Source of the DNA: Deltaproteobacteria bacterium
Lineage (GTDB): Bacteria > Desulfobacterota > Desulfobacteria > Desulfobacterales > Desulfobacteraceae
NCBI GenBank assembly: GCA_019314105.1
Contig: JAFCZY010000239.1
Span: forward strand, 1 to 6,872
Direction: 5' to 3'
DNA: 6,872 bases
The notes under the pieces: generated by a model
The model's input: only the letters and a program-made list of their open reading frames with translations
Database searches by the model: none
What the model was told of the DNA's origin: nothing
Translations under genes and position numbers: made by a program
In this document: piece after piece, positions 1 to 6,719 of the stretch
Layout: each line of letters opens with the position of its first letter
Position numbering within the stretch: the stretch's first letter is position 1

Positions 1-192
1 GTCAAATCAGGCCTTGGAAAAATAGGAAATAAAAGTGCTGTCATAAAACAACAAATTATCAACAAAGCGACCCATGCTGTTTGTGCGGATGCCGATATCA
101 CCTTTGTTATTGCAGACCTTAAGGGAAAACCACTTAAAATTACAGGTGAGCTCAAAGAAAAATTTCAACAAATCCCTGAGTTTGAAGGATAG
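1..192 (+). CDS. acyl-CoA thioesterase-like protein (hotdog fold), 3' end only
   Basis: This is an open frame entering from the left edge and ending at TAG 190-192, giving 63 C-terminal residues. The pattern fits the last strands of the YbgC/4-hydroxybenzoyl-CoA thioesterase branch of the hotdog fold: a 'KIGNKSAVIKQQI' strand, then a short 'ADADITFVIADLKGKP' strand-turn, then a helix like the 'IPEELREKL' ending typical of this family ('LKITGELKEKFQQI' here). Such enzymes hydrolyse acyl-CoA esters in the cytoplasm. The catalytic N-terminal part lies outside the window, so activity and substrate cannot be judged. The stop lies nine bases before the hisHF start, so the two are probably co-transcribed, although no functional link to histidine synthesis is obvious. 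The family call is from remembered pattern only. Another small hotdog protein is possible. Confidence 0.6.
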   Translation, partial: VKSGLGKIGNKSAVIKQQIINKATHAVCADADITFVIADLKGKPLKITGELKEKFQQIPEFEG

Positions 193-201
193 AAAAATAA
201 T

Positions 202-1800
202 ATGATTACCTTGCTTGATTATGGGGCCGGCAATGTTCGAAGCGTGGTCAATGCCATTGAAAAACTGGGCGGAAAAATCAAACCGGTTACCAGACCGTCT
301 GATATCCTGAATGCTGAAAAACTGTTGTTCCCCGGCGTGGGCAATTATGAAAGCATGATCCAAATTCTCAACGAAAAAAAATATATCGCCCCCTTGCGGG
401 AATATCTTAAAGCCGATCAGCCTTTCTTTGGTATCTGTCTGGGCATGCAGGCCCTTTTTGAGGGAAGCGAAGAAGACTTTTCAGGCAATGAAAGTCTTGG
501 TATTTTCAAGGGCAGGGTCAAACGATTCAGGACCCGCCTTGCTGTCCCGCACATCGGATGGAACGGAGTGAATCTGAAAAAGGACTCTCCTGTTTTTAAA
601 GACATTAAAGCAGATGCAAAATTTTATTTTGTCCACTCCTATCATATTGTACCTGAGGATAGCTCAGGGGATGACTCGGTTATTTTAACCACCACAAATT
701 ATGATTATGAGTTTGTGAGCAGCGTTCAAAAAGGCAATATTATCGGTACCCAGTTTCATCCTGAAAAAAGCGGAAATGCCGGGATCAAACTGCTTGAGAA
801 TTTTATTTACCAAAAAAATCTGAGATCTCGAAAAACTGTCGATATCAAAGGAAAGGGGCTTTCAAAAAGAATCATTGCCTGCCTGGATGTCAGAACCAAT
901 GATCAGGGCGACCTTGTGGTGACCAAAGGAGACCAGTATGATGTAAGACAGGAAGGGAATGTCAGGAATCTGGGCAAACCTGTGGAGCTTGCCAAACGAT
1001 ATTATGAAGAGGGCGCCGATGAGATCACCTTTTTAAATATCACAGGATTCAGGGATTTCCCTTTAAAAGACATGCCCATGATAGACGTCCTTGAAAAAAC
1101 CAGCAAAAACGTTTTTGTGCCGCTGACCATTGGCGGCGGGATCAGGGATTATACGGACAGCAACGGTAAAACGTATACGGCTCTTGATGTGGCCTCCCAG
1201 TATTTCAGATCCGGGGCTGATAAAATATCCATTGGCAGCGACGCTGTGTATATTGCCCAGGAATATCTAAAGACGGGAAAAAAATCAGGGAAAAGCGCCA
1301 TAGAACAAATTTCTAAAGTGTATGGAAACCAGGCCGTTGTGATTTCCGTTGACCCGAAAAGAGTCTATGTGAATTCCCCGGATGATGCAAAAAAACACCA
1401 TGTGATCAGGACTCAATTTCCCGGGCCCGATAATGAGACTTACTGCTGGTATCAATGTACTGTTCAAGGCGGCAGAGTCGCAAGAGATATAGATGCTGTC
1501 ACTCTGGCAAAAGCCTGCCAGGATCTGGGCGCCGGAGAAATCCTTCTCAATTGTATTGATAAAGATGGAACTAAATCAGGCTTTGATCTTGAATTGATCA
1601 CGGCTGTAAAAAATGCTGTTTCCATACCGGTCATTGCTTCAAGCGGGGCCGGTTGTGAAGAACATTTTGCCCAGGTGTTTGAAAAAACATCTGCAGAAGC
1701 CGCCCTGGCCGCCGGCATCTTTCACAGAAAAGAAGTGCCGATTCAAAGCGTAAAAGACTTTCTTGCCAAAAAAAATATTGAGGTAAGAACAGCCATATAG
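202..1800 (+). CDS. hisHF: bifunctional imidazole glycerol phosphate synthase, HisH-HisF fusion (HIS7-type)
   Basis: This 532-residue single chain carries both halves of IGP synthase. The glutaminase releases ammonia from glutamine. The cyclase uses that ammonia to convert PRFAR to imidazole glycerol phosphate plus AICAR, the fifth step of histidine synthesis. Residues 1-206 are a class I glutamine amidotransferase, with PGVGNY at 44-49, nucleophile Cys79 in GICLGMQ, and His186/Glu188 in FHPEKS. After a linker of about 14 residues, residues 220-530 are the HisF barrel, with catalytic Asp229 (IACLDV) and Asp384 (ISVDPKR), the phosphate-binding GGGI at 311-314, and CIDKDGTKSG at 451-460. The cyclase half is longer than a free bacterial HisF (about 250 residues) because of insertions at about 316-328, 355-372 and 390-425. 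As I remember the yeast and plant HIS7 enzymes, they carry the same insertions. The ATG at 202 is preceded by AAGGA at 185-189, 12 bases away. No other his gene is in the window. All catalytic residues are present, so it should be functional. Confidence 0.95.
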   Translation: MITLLDYGAGNVRSVVNAIEKLGGKIKPVTRPSDILNAEKLLFPGVGNYESMIQILNEKKYIAPLREYLKADQPFFGICLGMQALFEGSEEDFSGNESLGIFKGRVKRFRTRLAVPHIGWNGVNLKKDSPVFKDIKADAKFYFVHSYHIVPEDSSGDDSVILTTTNYDYEFVSSVQKGNIIGTQFHPEKSGNAGIKLLENFIYQKNLRSRKTVDIKGKGLSKRIIACLDVRTNDQGDLVVTKGDQYDVRQEGNVRNLGKPVELAKRYYEEGADEITFLNITGFRDFPLKDMPMIDVLEKTSKNVFVPLTIGGGIRDYTDSNGKTYTALDVASQYFRSGADKISIGSDAVYIAQEYLKTGKKSGKSAIEQISKVYGNQAVVISVDPKRVYVNSPDDAKKHHVIRTQFPGPDNETYCWYQCTVQGGRVARDIDAVTLAKACQDLGAGEILLNCIDKDGTKSGFDLELITAVKNAVSIPVIASSGAGCEEHFAQVFEKTSAEAALAAGIFHRKEVPIQSVKDFLAKKNIEVRTAI

Positions 1801-1915
1801 CTTTTTCCAATCTATTTCACCTTTCATATTCATATTAAAAATTGGATTAACTCCTAAATTCTTATTACTGATAGGCCGTATTAAAAAATAAAGAATTAAA
1901 ACAAGGAGGGGGGAA
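1801..1915 (+). promoter_or_regulatory. intergenic leader upstream of pstS
   Basis: This AT-rich 115-base gap separates hisHF from pstS and should hold the pst promoter. A weak sigma70-like pair can be drawn, TTGGAT (1842-1847) and TATTAC (1863-1868), but with a 15-base spacer, shorter than ideal. The hexamer CATATT is tandemly repeated at 1825-1836. I could not find a clear PhoB box of the CTGTCAT-type double repeat. No convincing hairpin with a T-run terminates hisHF. TCCAAT at 1806-1811 could pair with ATTGGA at 1841-1846, but the loop is 29 bases. The promoter call is tentative. Confidence 0.25.
1903..1909 (+). promoter_or_regulatory. strong Shine-Dalgarno site for pstS
   Basis: AAGGAGG, followed by more G residues, lies six bases before the ATG at 1916. 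It is close to the full anti-16S complement and is by far the best ribosome binding site in the window. It fixes the pstS start and fits the need to make the periplasmic binding protein in excess over the membrane parts, whose genes have poor sites. Confidence 0.85.
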
Positions 1916-2752
1916 ATGACGTTTCGCAACTTAATGGTAACAATACTATTTATGATCATGCTTTTTTTTCTGGTGGCCGGGAATTGTTTTTCCGATGAAC
2001 TTGACCGATTCAAGGGAGAAAAACAAATCCTTAGAATTTCCGGCGGGACGGCTCACATCCCTGTGATGAAAGAGGCTGCCAAAAGAATCATGACCTTTAA
2101 TCCTGATATCCGGATCACCATTGCAGGCGGCGGTTCTGGGGCCGGAATCAAACAGGTGGGAGAAGGGCTGGTTGATATTGGCAATTCCGGAAGAAAAGCA
2201 ACAGAGGCTGAAATCAATAAATACGGGCTGAAAATGATTAAATGGGCCATTGACGGGGTCGCTGCTGTCGTCAATCCCAAAAATCGGATTAAAACCCTTA
2301 CCCGTCAAGAGTTACAGGATATTTTCTCAGGAAAAATTACCAACTGGAAAGAACTTGGCGGCAACGACAAACCCATCAACGTCTATACACGGGATAAAGC
2401 AAGCGGAACCCGCAGTGTTTTCTGGAAAAAAGCGTTAAAAAAAAGCGATATCACAAACAAAGCAAATGTGGTTGTTTCCAACGGTGCCATGAAAACAGCC
2501 GTAAAAAACGATCCTTACAGCATTGGATATATTTCTGTGGGATTTATTAATGACAGTGTTTTTGCCATTGTTCTGGATGGTGTGAAACCGACTCTGGATT
2601 CTGTGAAGCAGGGTCACTATAAGGTGGCGCGAGGCCTTTACAGTAACACTAAAGGAGATGCCAAAGGTCTTGCCAAAAAATTCATTGATTATCTGCTGGG
2701 ACCTGACGGCCAGAAAATAGCGTTTGAGAAAGGATTTATTCCTGTAAACTGA
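1916..2752 (+). CDS. pstS: phosphate ABC transporter substrate-binding protein PstS
   Basis: This 278-residue periplasmic phosphate-binding protein is the first gene of the pst operon. Residues 1-26 form a signal peptide: a short charged start, a hydrophobic core LMVTILFMIMLFFLVAG, and likely cleavage near 26. Cys24 follows AGN, so there is no canonical lipobox and the protein is probably soluble. The mature part is a type II binding fold of the PstS-like family. It has an early 'ISGGTAH' loop at 41-47 where many PstS proteins have SGSST, a glycine-rich loop GGGSGAGIKQ (71-80), DIGNSGR (87-93), IFSGKITNWKELGG (136-149), and the phosphate-contact segment RDKASGTR (159-166). It is shorter than the E. 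coli protein and closer in size to compact Gram-positive or archaeal PstS forms. Its TGA overlaps the pstC ATG. Phosphate is the likely ligand from the operon context, but a related oxyanion is not excluded. Confidence 0.9.
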   Translation: MTFRNLMVTILFMIMLFFLVAGNCFSDELDRFKGEKQILRISGGTAHIPVMKEAAKRIMTFNPDIRITIAGGGSGAGIKQVGEGLVDIGNSGRKATEAEINKYGLKMIKWAIDGVAAVVNPKNRIKTLTRQELQDIFSGKITNWKELGGNDKPINVYTRDKASGTRSVFWKKALKKSDITNKANVVVSNGAMKTAVKNDPYSIGYISVGFINDSVFAIVLDGVKPTLDSVKQGHYKVARGLYSNTKGDAKGLAKKFIDYLLGPDGQKIAFEKGFIPVN

Positions 2753-2895
2753 TGGATATCAAAGAGACAATTTTAAAATCTATCTTTTTTAGCGCATCTG
2801 TTTTTAGCGCAGGTATTACCCTTTTTATATCAGGGTTTATGATCGTCCTGGCCCTTCCGATACTCAAACAAGGGCTGTTTTTTGATATGCTGACA

Positions 2896-2921
2896 AGCCC
2901 ATGGGCTCCGGACCATGGGCT
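2896..2921 (+). repeat. 9-bp perfect inverted repeat within pstC
   Basis: AGCCCATGG (2896-2904) and CCATGGGCT (2913-2921) are exact reverse complements around the eight-base loop GCTCCGGA. A further palindrome, TGGGCCCA, follows at 2931-2938. The segment could fold as a GC-rich hairpin in the mRNA about 145 bases into pstC. It also encodes ordinary periplasmic-loop residues (SPWAPDHGLFGLGPM), so it may be a chance effect of codon choice. No T-run follows, so it is not an intrinsic terminator. Confidence 0.6.
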
Positions 2922-3085
2922 ATTTGGTCTTGGGCCCATGATTGTCGGAACGATTTGTATTGCCTTTATGGCCCTTGTCATCAGTTTCCCCATAAGCCTT
3001 GGGTGTTCCTTTTTCATCGGCATATTGAACCCCAAAGGACTGGGGAAATGGTTAAAAAAAATGGTTGAGTCAATGACGGCGATTC

Positions 3086-3119
3086 CCACAGTCATCTATG
3101 GACCACAGTCATCTATGGA
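3086..3119 (+). repeat. perfect 17-bp tandem direct repeat (two copies) inside pstC
   Basis: The unit CCACAGTCATCTATGGA occurs at 3086-3102 and again, with no mismatch and no spacer, at 3103-3119. Seventeen is not a multiple of three, so the extra copy moves the reading frame. The flanking bases differ (C before copy one, A before copy two; C after copy one, T after copy two), so the repeat is exactly 17 bases long. In the unduplicated form the unit encodes part of AIPTVIYG, a conserved stretch of PstC. Confidence 0.98.
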
Positions 3120-3620
3120 TTTGTCGGAATTTTTCTTCTGGTTCCCCTGGTCCGGGAATTGTTTCTCAAAGGATCAGGGATGTGCATCCTGTCTGCGGCC
3201 ATCATGCTTTCGGTTCTAATCTCCCCGACAATGATCCTTTTTTTCGTGCAAAGTTTTGCCATGGTTCCCCAAAACGATTTAAACGCTGTGGATGCCCTTG
3301 GGGGAAACACTGCCCAGAAATTTTTTTATGTGGTGCTGCCCCACTCGTGGAAGGGAATGCTCACAGGCATTATCCTCTCTTTTGGCAGAGCAATGGGAGA
3401 CACCCTTATTGCCTTGATGATCAGCGGGAATTCAGTGGCTTTCCCCGACTCTGTCCTGGATTCGGCAAGGACTCTGACCGCCCACATTGCCCTGATCATT
3501 GCAGCGGATTTTGACAGTATAGAATTTAAAACAATTTTTCTTGGCGGCATCTTTTTGTATATCATGACAAGTTTTGGTATTATTCTGGCCAGGTTTTCAT
3601 TCAAAAAAGAAAATCAATAA

Positions 3621-4505
3621 ATGAAACCGGATTTTTCAAACAGGCTGTTTAACTATTTTTCATGGGGGTGCAGCATCCTTCTAATTGGGGCTGTTCTAAC
3701 CATTATCAGCTTTTTGATTGCAAATGGATATAACGTCCTAAGCCTGCATCTCATTTTTGACGACACCCGTCCCCTTGACGCCATATTCCTGAAAACCCAG
3801 GTGTTTGACGGTCTTTTCCCTGCCATTGCAGGGACGGTGTTCCTCATCCTTCTTTCCATTCTATTTGCCGTACCCATAGGGCTGGCAACAGGTATTTTCC
3901 TTGCTGAATACTGCCCACCAAAAATAAAAAGACACTTCAGCCTGCTTTTTGATATTCTTGCCGGCATACCTTCCATAGTCGTCGGGCTTTTTGGATTTTG
4001 TGTTACCCTGTTTTTACACCATTATTTTTACAGCAGGCTTTTCCCCTGTCTTTTGATATCCGCTTTTTCCCTGGCTTTTCTGATCCTGCCGTACATCATC
4101 CGGACAACCCAGATCTCCCTGGAAACTCTGCCGCTCAGTGTCCGGCTGACCGCACCCGGTCTTGGCGCTACAAAGCTGCAAAATATTTTTTATGTCCTGC
4201 TACCCTCCTCTTTATCAGGCATACTCAGCGGCATTATTCTATCCATTGGAAGATGTGCGGAAGATACGGCGGTCATCATGCTGACCGGTGCGGTTGCAAG
4301 CGCCGGTATTCCAAGGTCTGTCTTTTCAAGCTTTGAAGCCCTGCCGTTTTATATTTATTATATTTCTTCTCAGTATTCCGACAATTCCGAATTAATGAAA
4401 GGCTATGGTGCCTGCCTGATCCTGCTGTTTATCTGTATCACCCTGTTTGTTCTTGCCCATTGGATAAAAAAAAGACTTTACCAAAAAATACTTTACCAAC
4501 CTTGA
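3621..4505 (+). CDS. pstA: phosphate ABC transporter permease PstA
   Basis: This 294-residue integral inner-membrane protein pairs with PstC to form the phosphate channel. Hydrophobic segments lie at about 14-36, 66-95, 108-132, 140-162, 196-225 and 262-283, matching the six-helix PstA plan. Family motifs include DILAGIPSIVVGLFG (111-125), the EAA coupling loop around APGLGATKLQNIFYVLLP (178-195), and a GRCAEDTAVIM segment (210-220) where most PstA proteins read GRAxGETA. Glu replacing the usual Gly there is a small oddity. The ATG follows the pstC stop with no gap and has no good Shine-Dalgarno sequence, so translation probably depends on ribosomes finishing pstC. With pstC frameshifted, those ribosomes would stop about 400 bases earlier, and PstA yield may fall. 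The last residues contain a doubled LYQ motif from a short DNA repeat. Confidence 0.92.
   Translation: MKPDFSNRLFNYFSWGCSILLIGAVLTIISFLIANGYNVLSLHLIFDDTRPLDAIFLKTQVFDGLFPAIAGTVFLILLSILFAVPIGLATGIFLAEYCPPKIKRHFSLLFDILAGIPSIVVGLFGFCVTLFLHHYFYSRLFPCLLISAFSLAFLILPYIIRTTQISLETLPLSVRLTAPGLGATKLQNIFYVLLPSSLSGILSGIILSIGRCAEDTAVIMLTGAVASAGIPRSVFSSFEALPFYIYYISSQYSDNSELMKGYGACLILLFICITLFVLAHWIKKRLYQKILYQP
4475..4499 (+). repeat. 10-bp direct repeat with 15-bp period at the pstA 3' end
   Basis: ACTTTACCAA occurs at 4475-4484 and 4490-4499. The 15-base period keeps the frame and doubles an LYQ motif in the C-terminal tail (RLYQKILYQP). It looks like an old in-frame tandem duplication at a protein end that tolerates change. 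Confidence 0.6.
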
Positions 4506-4506
4506 T

Positions 4507-5217
<711 letters not shown>

Positions 5218-5232
5218 ACAAAACAACTGAGT

Positions 5233-5811
5233 TTATAAATTCCCTTTTAAGCCGATTTCTTCTGCTACAGGTCGCATCCCTGAGATTACTTCTGTGATGA
5301 GTTCGGAAAGATCCATATCAAGCATTTCGGCTCCCTGCTGGATCACCTTTCTGTCAACCCCGGCGGCAAAGCGTTTATCCTTAAATTTCTTTTTCACGGA
5401 TTTTGCCTTGATATCAAGAATGCTTTTTGACGGTCTGACCAGGGCAGAACTTGCCACAAGGCCTGTGAGTTCATCAATGGCATAGAGTGTTTTCTCAAGA
5501 TTGGTTTCAGGTTTTACATCCGAACAAATCCCAAAGCCGTGACTGATGACCGCCCGGATATAGTCTTCCGGCCAATGGTGTTCTTTAAATAATTCCACAC
5601 ACTTGTGGCAATGCGCGTCAGGAAACATCTCATAATCAAGATCATGCACCAATCCTATGACCCGCCATTTTTCTTCATCTTCATTAAACCGGTGAGCAAA
5701 ATGACCCATCACCGCTTCAACTGAAAGGGCATGGCGGATTAACCCTTCTTTTTTATTATACTTTTTTAATAACGTGAATGCGTCTTCTCTGGTCGGGATG
5801 TACGGTTTCAT
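5233..5811 (-). CDS. HD-superfamily metal-dependent hydrolase (COG2316-like)
   Basis: This 192-residue soluble protein has an HD-domain metal site: His27 (LIRHALSVE), the His56-Asp57 pair in GLVHDLDYE, His91 (AVISHG) and Asp113 (AIDELTG). These are the spaced H...HD...H...D ligands of HD phosphohydrolases. The conserved phrases PTREDAF, RPSKSILDIKAKSVKKKFKDK and SGMRPVAEEIGLKG match, as I recall, a widespread 'HDIG domain' family in clostridia and Desulfobacterota whose substrate is not established. The ATG (reading leftward from 5811) has AAAGGA six bases upstream (complement of 5818-5823), which supports this start. Its 3' end meets pstB with a 15-base gap, and its 5' end is divergent from the kinase gene. 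Full length with all ligands present, so probably active. Nucleotide or phosphate-ester hydrolysis is a family-level guess only. Confidence 0.85.
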   Translation of the reverse strand: MKPYIPTREDAFTLLKKYNKKEGLIRHALSVEAVMGHFAHRFNEDEEKWRVIGLVHDLDYEMFPDAHCHKCVELFKEHHWPEDYIRAVISHGFGICSDVKPETNLEKTLYAIDELTGLVASSALVRPSKSILDIKAKSVKKKFKDKRFAAGVDRKVIQQGAEMLDMDLSELITEVISGMRPVAEEIGLKGNL

Positions 5812-5888
5812 AGCAAATCCTTTAATTATATTGCATTTTCTGGCCGATATAGTACAATCTTCATTATCTTTAAATTATTAACAAGTCA
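5812..5888. promoter_or_regulatory. divergent spacer between the HD hydrolase and the kinase
   Basis: This 77-base AT-rich gap must serve genes leaving in both directions. Rightward, TTGCAT (5831-5836) and TACAAT (5853-5858), 16 bases apart, make a fair sigma70 promoter that would start transcription near 5865. Leftward, a perfect TATAAT (complement of 5825-5830) sits so close to the gene that transcription would begin at the Shine-Dalgarno. A weaker TACTAT further upstream (complement of 5849-5854) is more workable but overlaps the rightward -10 area. No operator-like repeat was recognised. Confidence 0.45.
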
Positions 5889-6719
5889 ATGGTTATGATC
5901 TCCAGATTTTTCAAACCAAAAAACAGTGATCAAGAACAACTCAAAAAAAAACGCATACAGGATGAAAGATTAAAGGCCCTAGGAGCGATAGCCGGAAGTG
6001 TTGCCCATGACCTGAATAACATCCTCTCAGGAATTGCCACATATCCTGAGGTTCTTATGATGGATAAAAATCTGAACCCCCAGCTCAGACAGGGATTGAA
6101 TCTGATTAAAGATTCCGGTCAAGAAGCAGCTGCCGTTGTGAGCGATCTGTTAACCATCTCTCAGGGCGCCTCTGCACAAATGGAAATCATCGATATGACT
6201 GCTATCATAGACCGTTATATGGCTTCCCATGAGTTTAACAATATCAGAAAACGCTATCCCCAGGTAAAAATGGAAATCCTGACAGAACCAGCGCTATTAA
6301 ATATCAAGGGCTCCTATATTCATATCGAAAAAACAATTATGAACCTTGTTTTGAATGCAATGGAAGAAGTTTCAGGCAATGAAGATGGCAAGATTCTTAT
6401 CACAACTGCTAACAGACAGATTGATTCTTCCAACCCTGAGTATGAAAATATTATGCCGGGCAAATATGTCATTTTAAGTGTGGTTGATAATGGGCCGGGC
6501 ATTGATAACAAAAATTTAAAAAAAATATTTGACCCCTTTTTTACAAAAAAAGAAATGGGGAAAAGCGGCACTGGATTGGGCCTTACTGTTGTTAAGAATG
6601 CGGTTCAGGATCATAATGGATTTATTCATGTGACTTCCAATAACAAGGGAACAAGGTTTGATCTGCTGTTTCCCGCACTTCGACAGGAAAATACCACAAA
6701 AAAGGAATTGGAAAAATAG
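5889..6719 (+). CDS. soluble sensor-less histidine kinase (HisKA-like DHp plus HATPase)
   Basis: This 276-residue kinase core has no signal peptide, membrane helix or recognisable sensor domain. Residues 14-30 form a charged helix (QEQLKKKRIQDERLKAL). The phosphoacceptor helix AGSVAHDLNNILSGI carries His40, and the dimerisation region runs to about 95. The ATP-binding domain shows the N box MNLVLNAMEEV (151-161), G1 box VVDNGPGI (198-205), F box FDPFFTKK (214-221) and G2 box GTGLGLTVVK (227-236). An in-frame TAA at 5871-5873 rules out a longer N-terminus, so the absence of a PAS or other sensor is real. A second ATG two codons on could also be the start, and neither has a good Shine-Dalgarno. 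No response regulator gene or receiver domain is in the window, so its partner is unknown. In Desulfobacterota this core usually ends larger PAS-containing kinases, so this may be a stripped-down relative. The stop overlaps the panC start. Confidence 0.9.
   Translation: MVMISRFFKPKNSDQEQLKKKRIQDERLKALGAIAGSVAHDLNNILSGIATYPEVLMMDKNLNPQLRQGLNLIKDSGQEAAAVVSDLLTISQGASAQMEIIDMTAIIDRYMASHEFNNIRKRYPQVKMEILTEPALLNIKGSYIHIEKTIMNLVLNAMEEVSGNEDGKILITTANRQIDSSNPEYENIMPGKYVILSVVDNGPGIDNKNLKKIFDPFFTKKEMGKSGTGLGLTVVKNAVQDHNGFIHVTSNNKGTRFDLLFPALRQENTTKKELEK

Larger units (their letters stand above)
2752..3620 (+). pseudogene. pstC: phosphate permease subunit PstC, frameshifted by a 17-bp tandem duplication
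   Basis: The ATG at 2752 overlaps the pstS stop (TGATG). The frame reads as PstC for 117 residues (membrane helices at about 8-35 and 60-90, then MTAIPTVIYG), then runs off into unrelated residues and stops at TAA 3217-3219. The rest of PstC continues in another frame to TAA 3618-3620. The switch falls exactly on a perfect duplication of a 17-base unit at 3086-3119. Removing one copy gives an unbroken 283-residue protein reading AIPTVIYGFVGIFLLVPL across the joint. It would contain the EAA-type coupling loop (about 173-198, DALGGNTAQKFFYVVLP) and GRAMGDTL (207-214). Both functional motifs lie after the frameshift, so the truncated product cannot couple to PstB. Internal restarts at TTG 3159 or ATG 3180 could make only a C-terminal fragment. 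Apart from the duplication the sequence shows no decay, which points to a recent event, a switchable state, or a sequence error. Confidence 0.9.

Noticed and set aside
1821..1840. Possible PhoB box upstream of pstS around the repeated CATATT
   Set aside because: The repeats have a 6-base period and lack the CTGTCAT core and 11-base spacing of a Pho box. It is better explained as AT-rich simple sequence.
1801..1850. Intrinsic terminator after hisHF
   Set aside because: The only pairing seen is six base pairs with a 29-base loop and no following T-run.
1639..2013. A 124-codon minus-strand open frame spanning the hisHF-pstS junction
   Set aside because: It overlaps the end of hisHF and the pstS signal peptide in antisense, and has no family-like pattern or good start context.
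3086..3119. Programmed ribosomal frameshift as the normal design of pstC
   Set aside because: The frame change is explained exactly by the 17-bp duplication, and no canonical slippery heptamer or strong downstream structure is visible. PstC is normally read in one frame.
3098..3514. A 138-codon plus-strand open frame beginning inside the 17-bp repeat
   Set aside because: It is the third frame over the second half of pstC. Its product is rich in His, Pro, Cys and Gly with no family pattern, while the overlapping frame reads as clear PstC.
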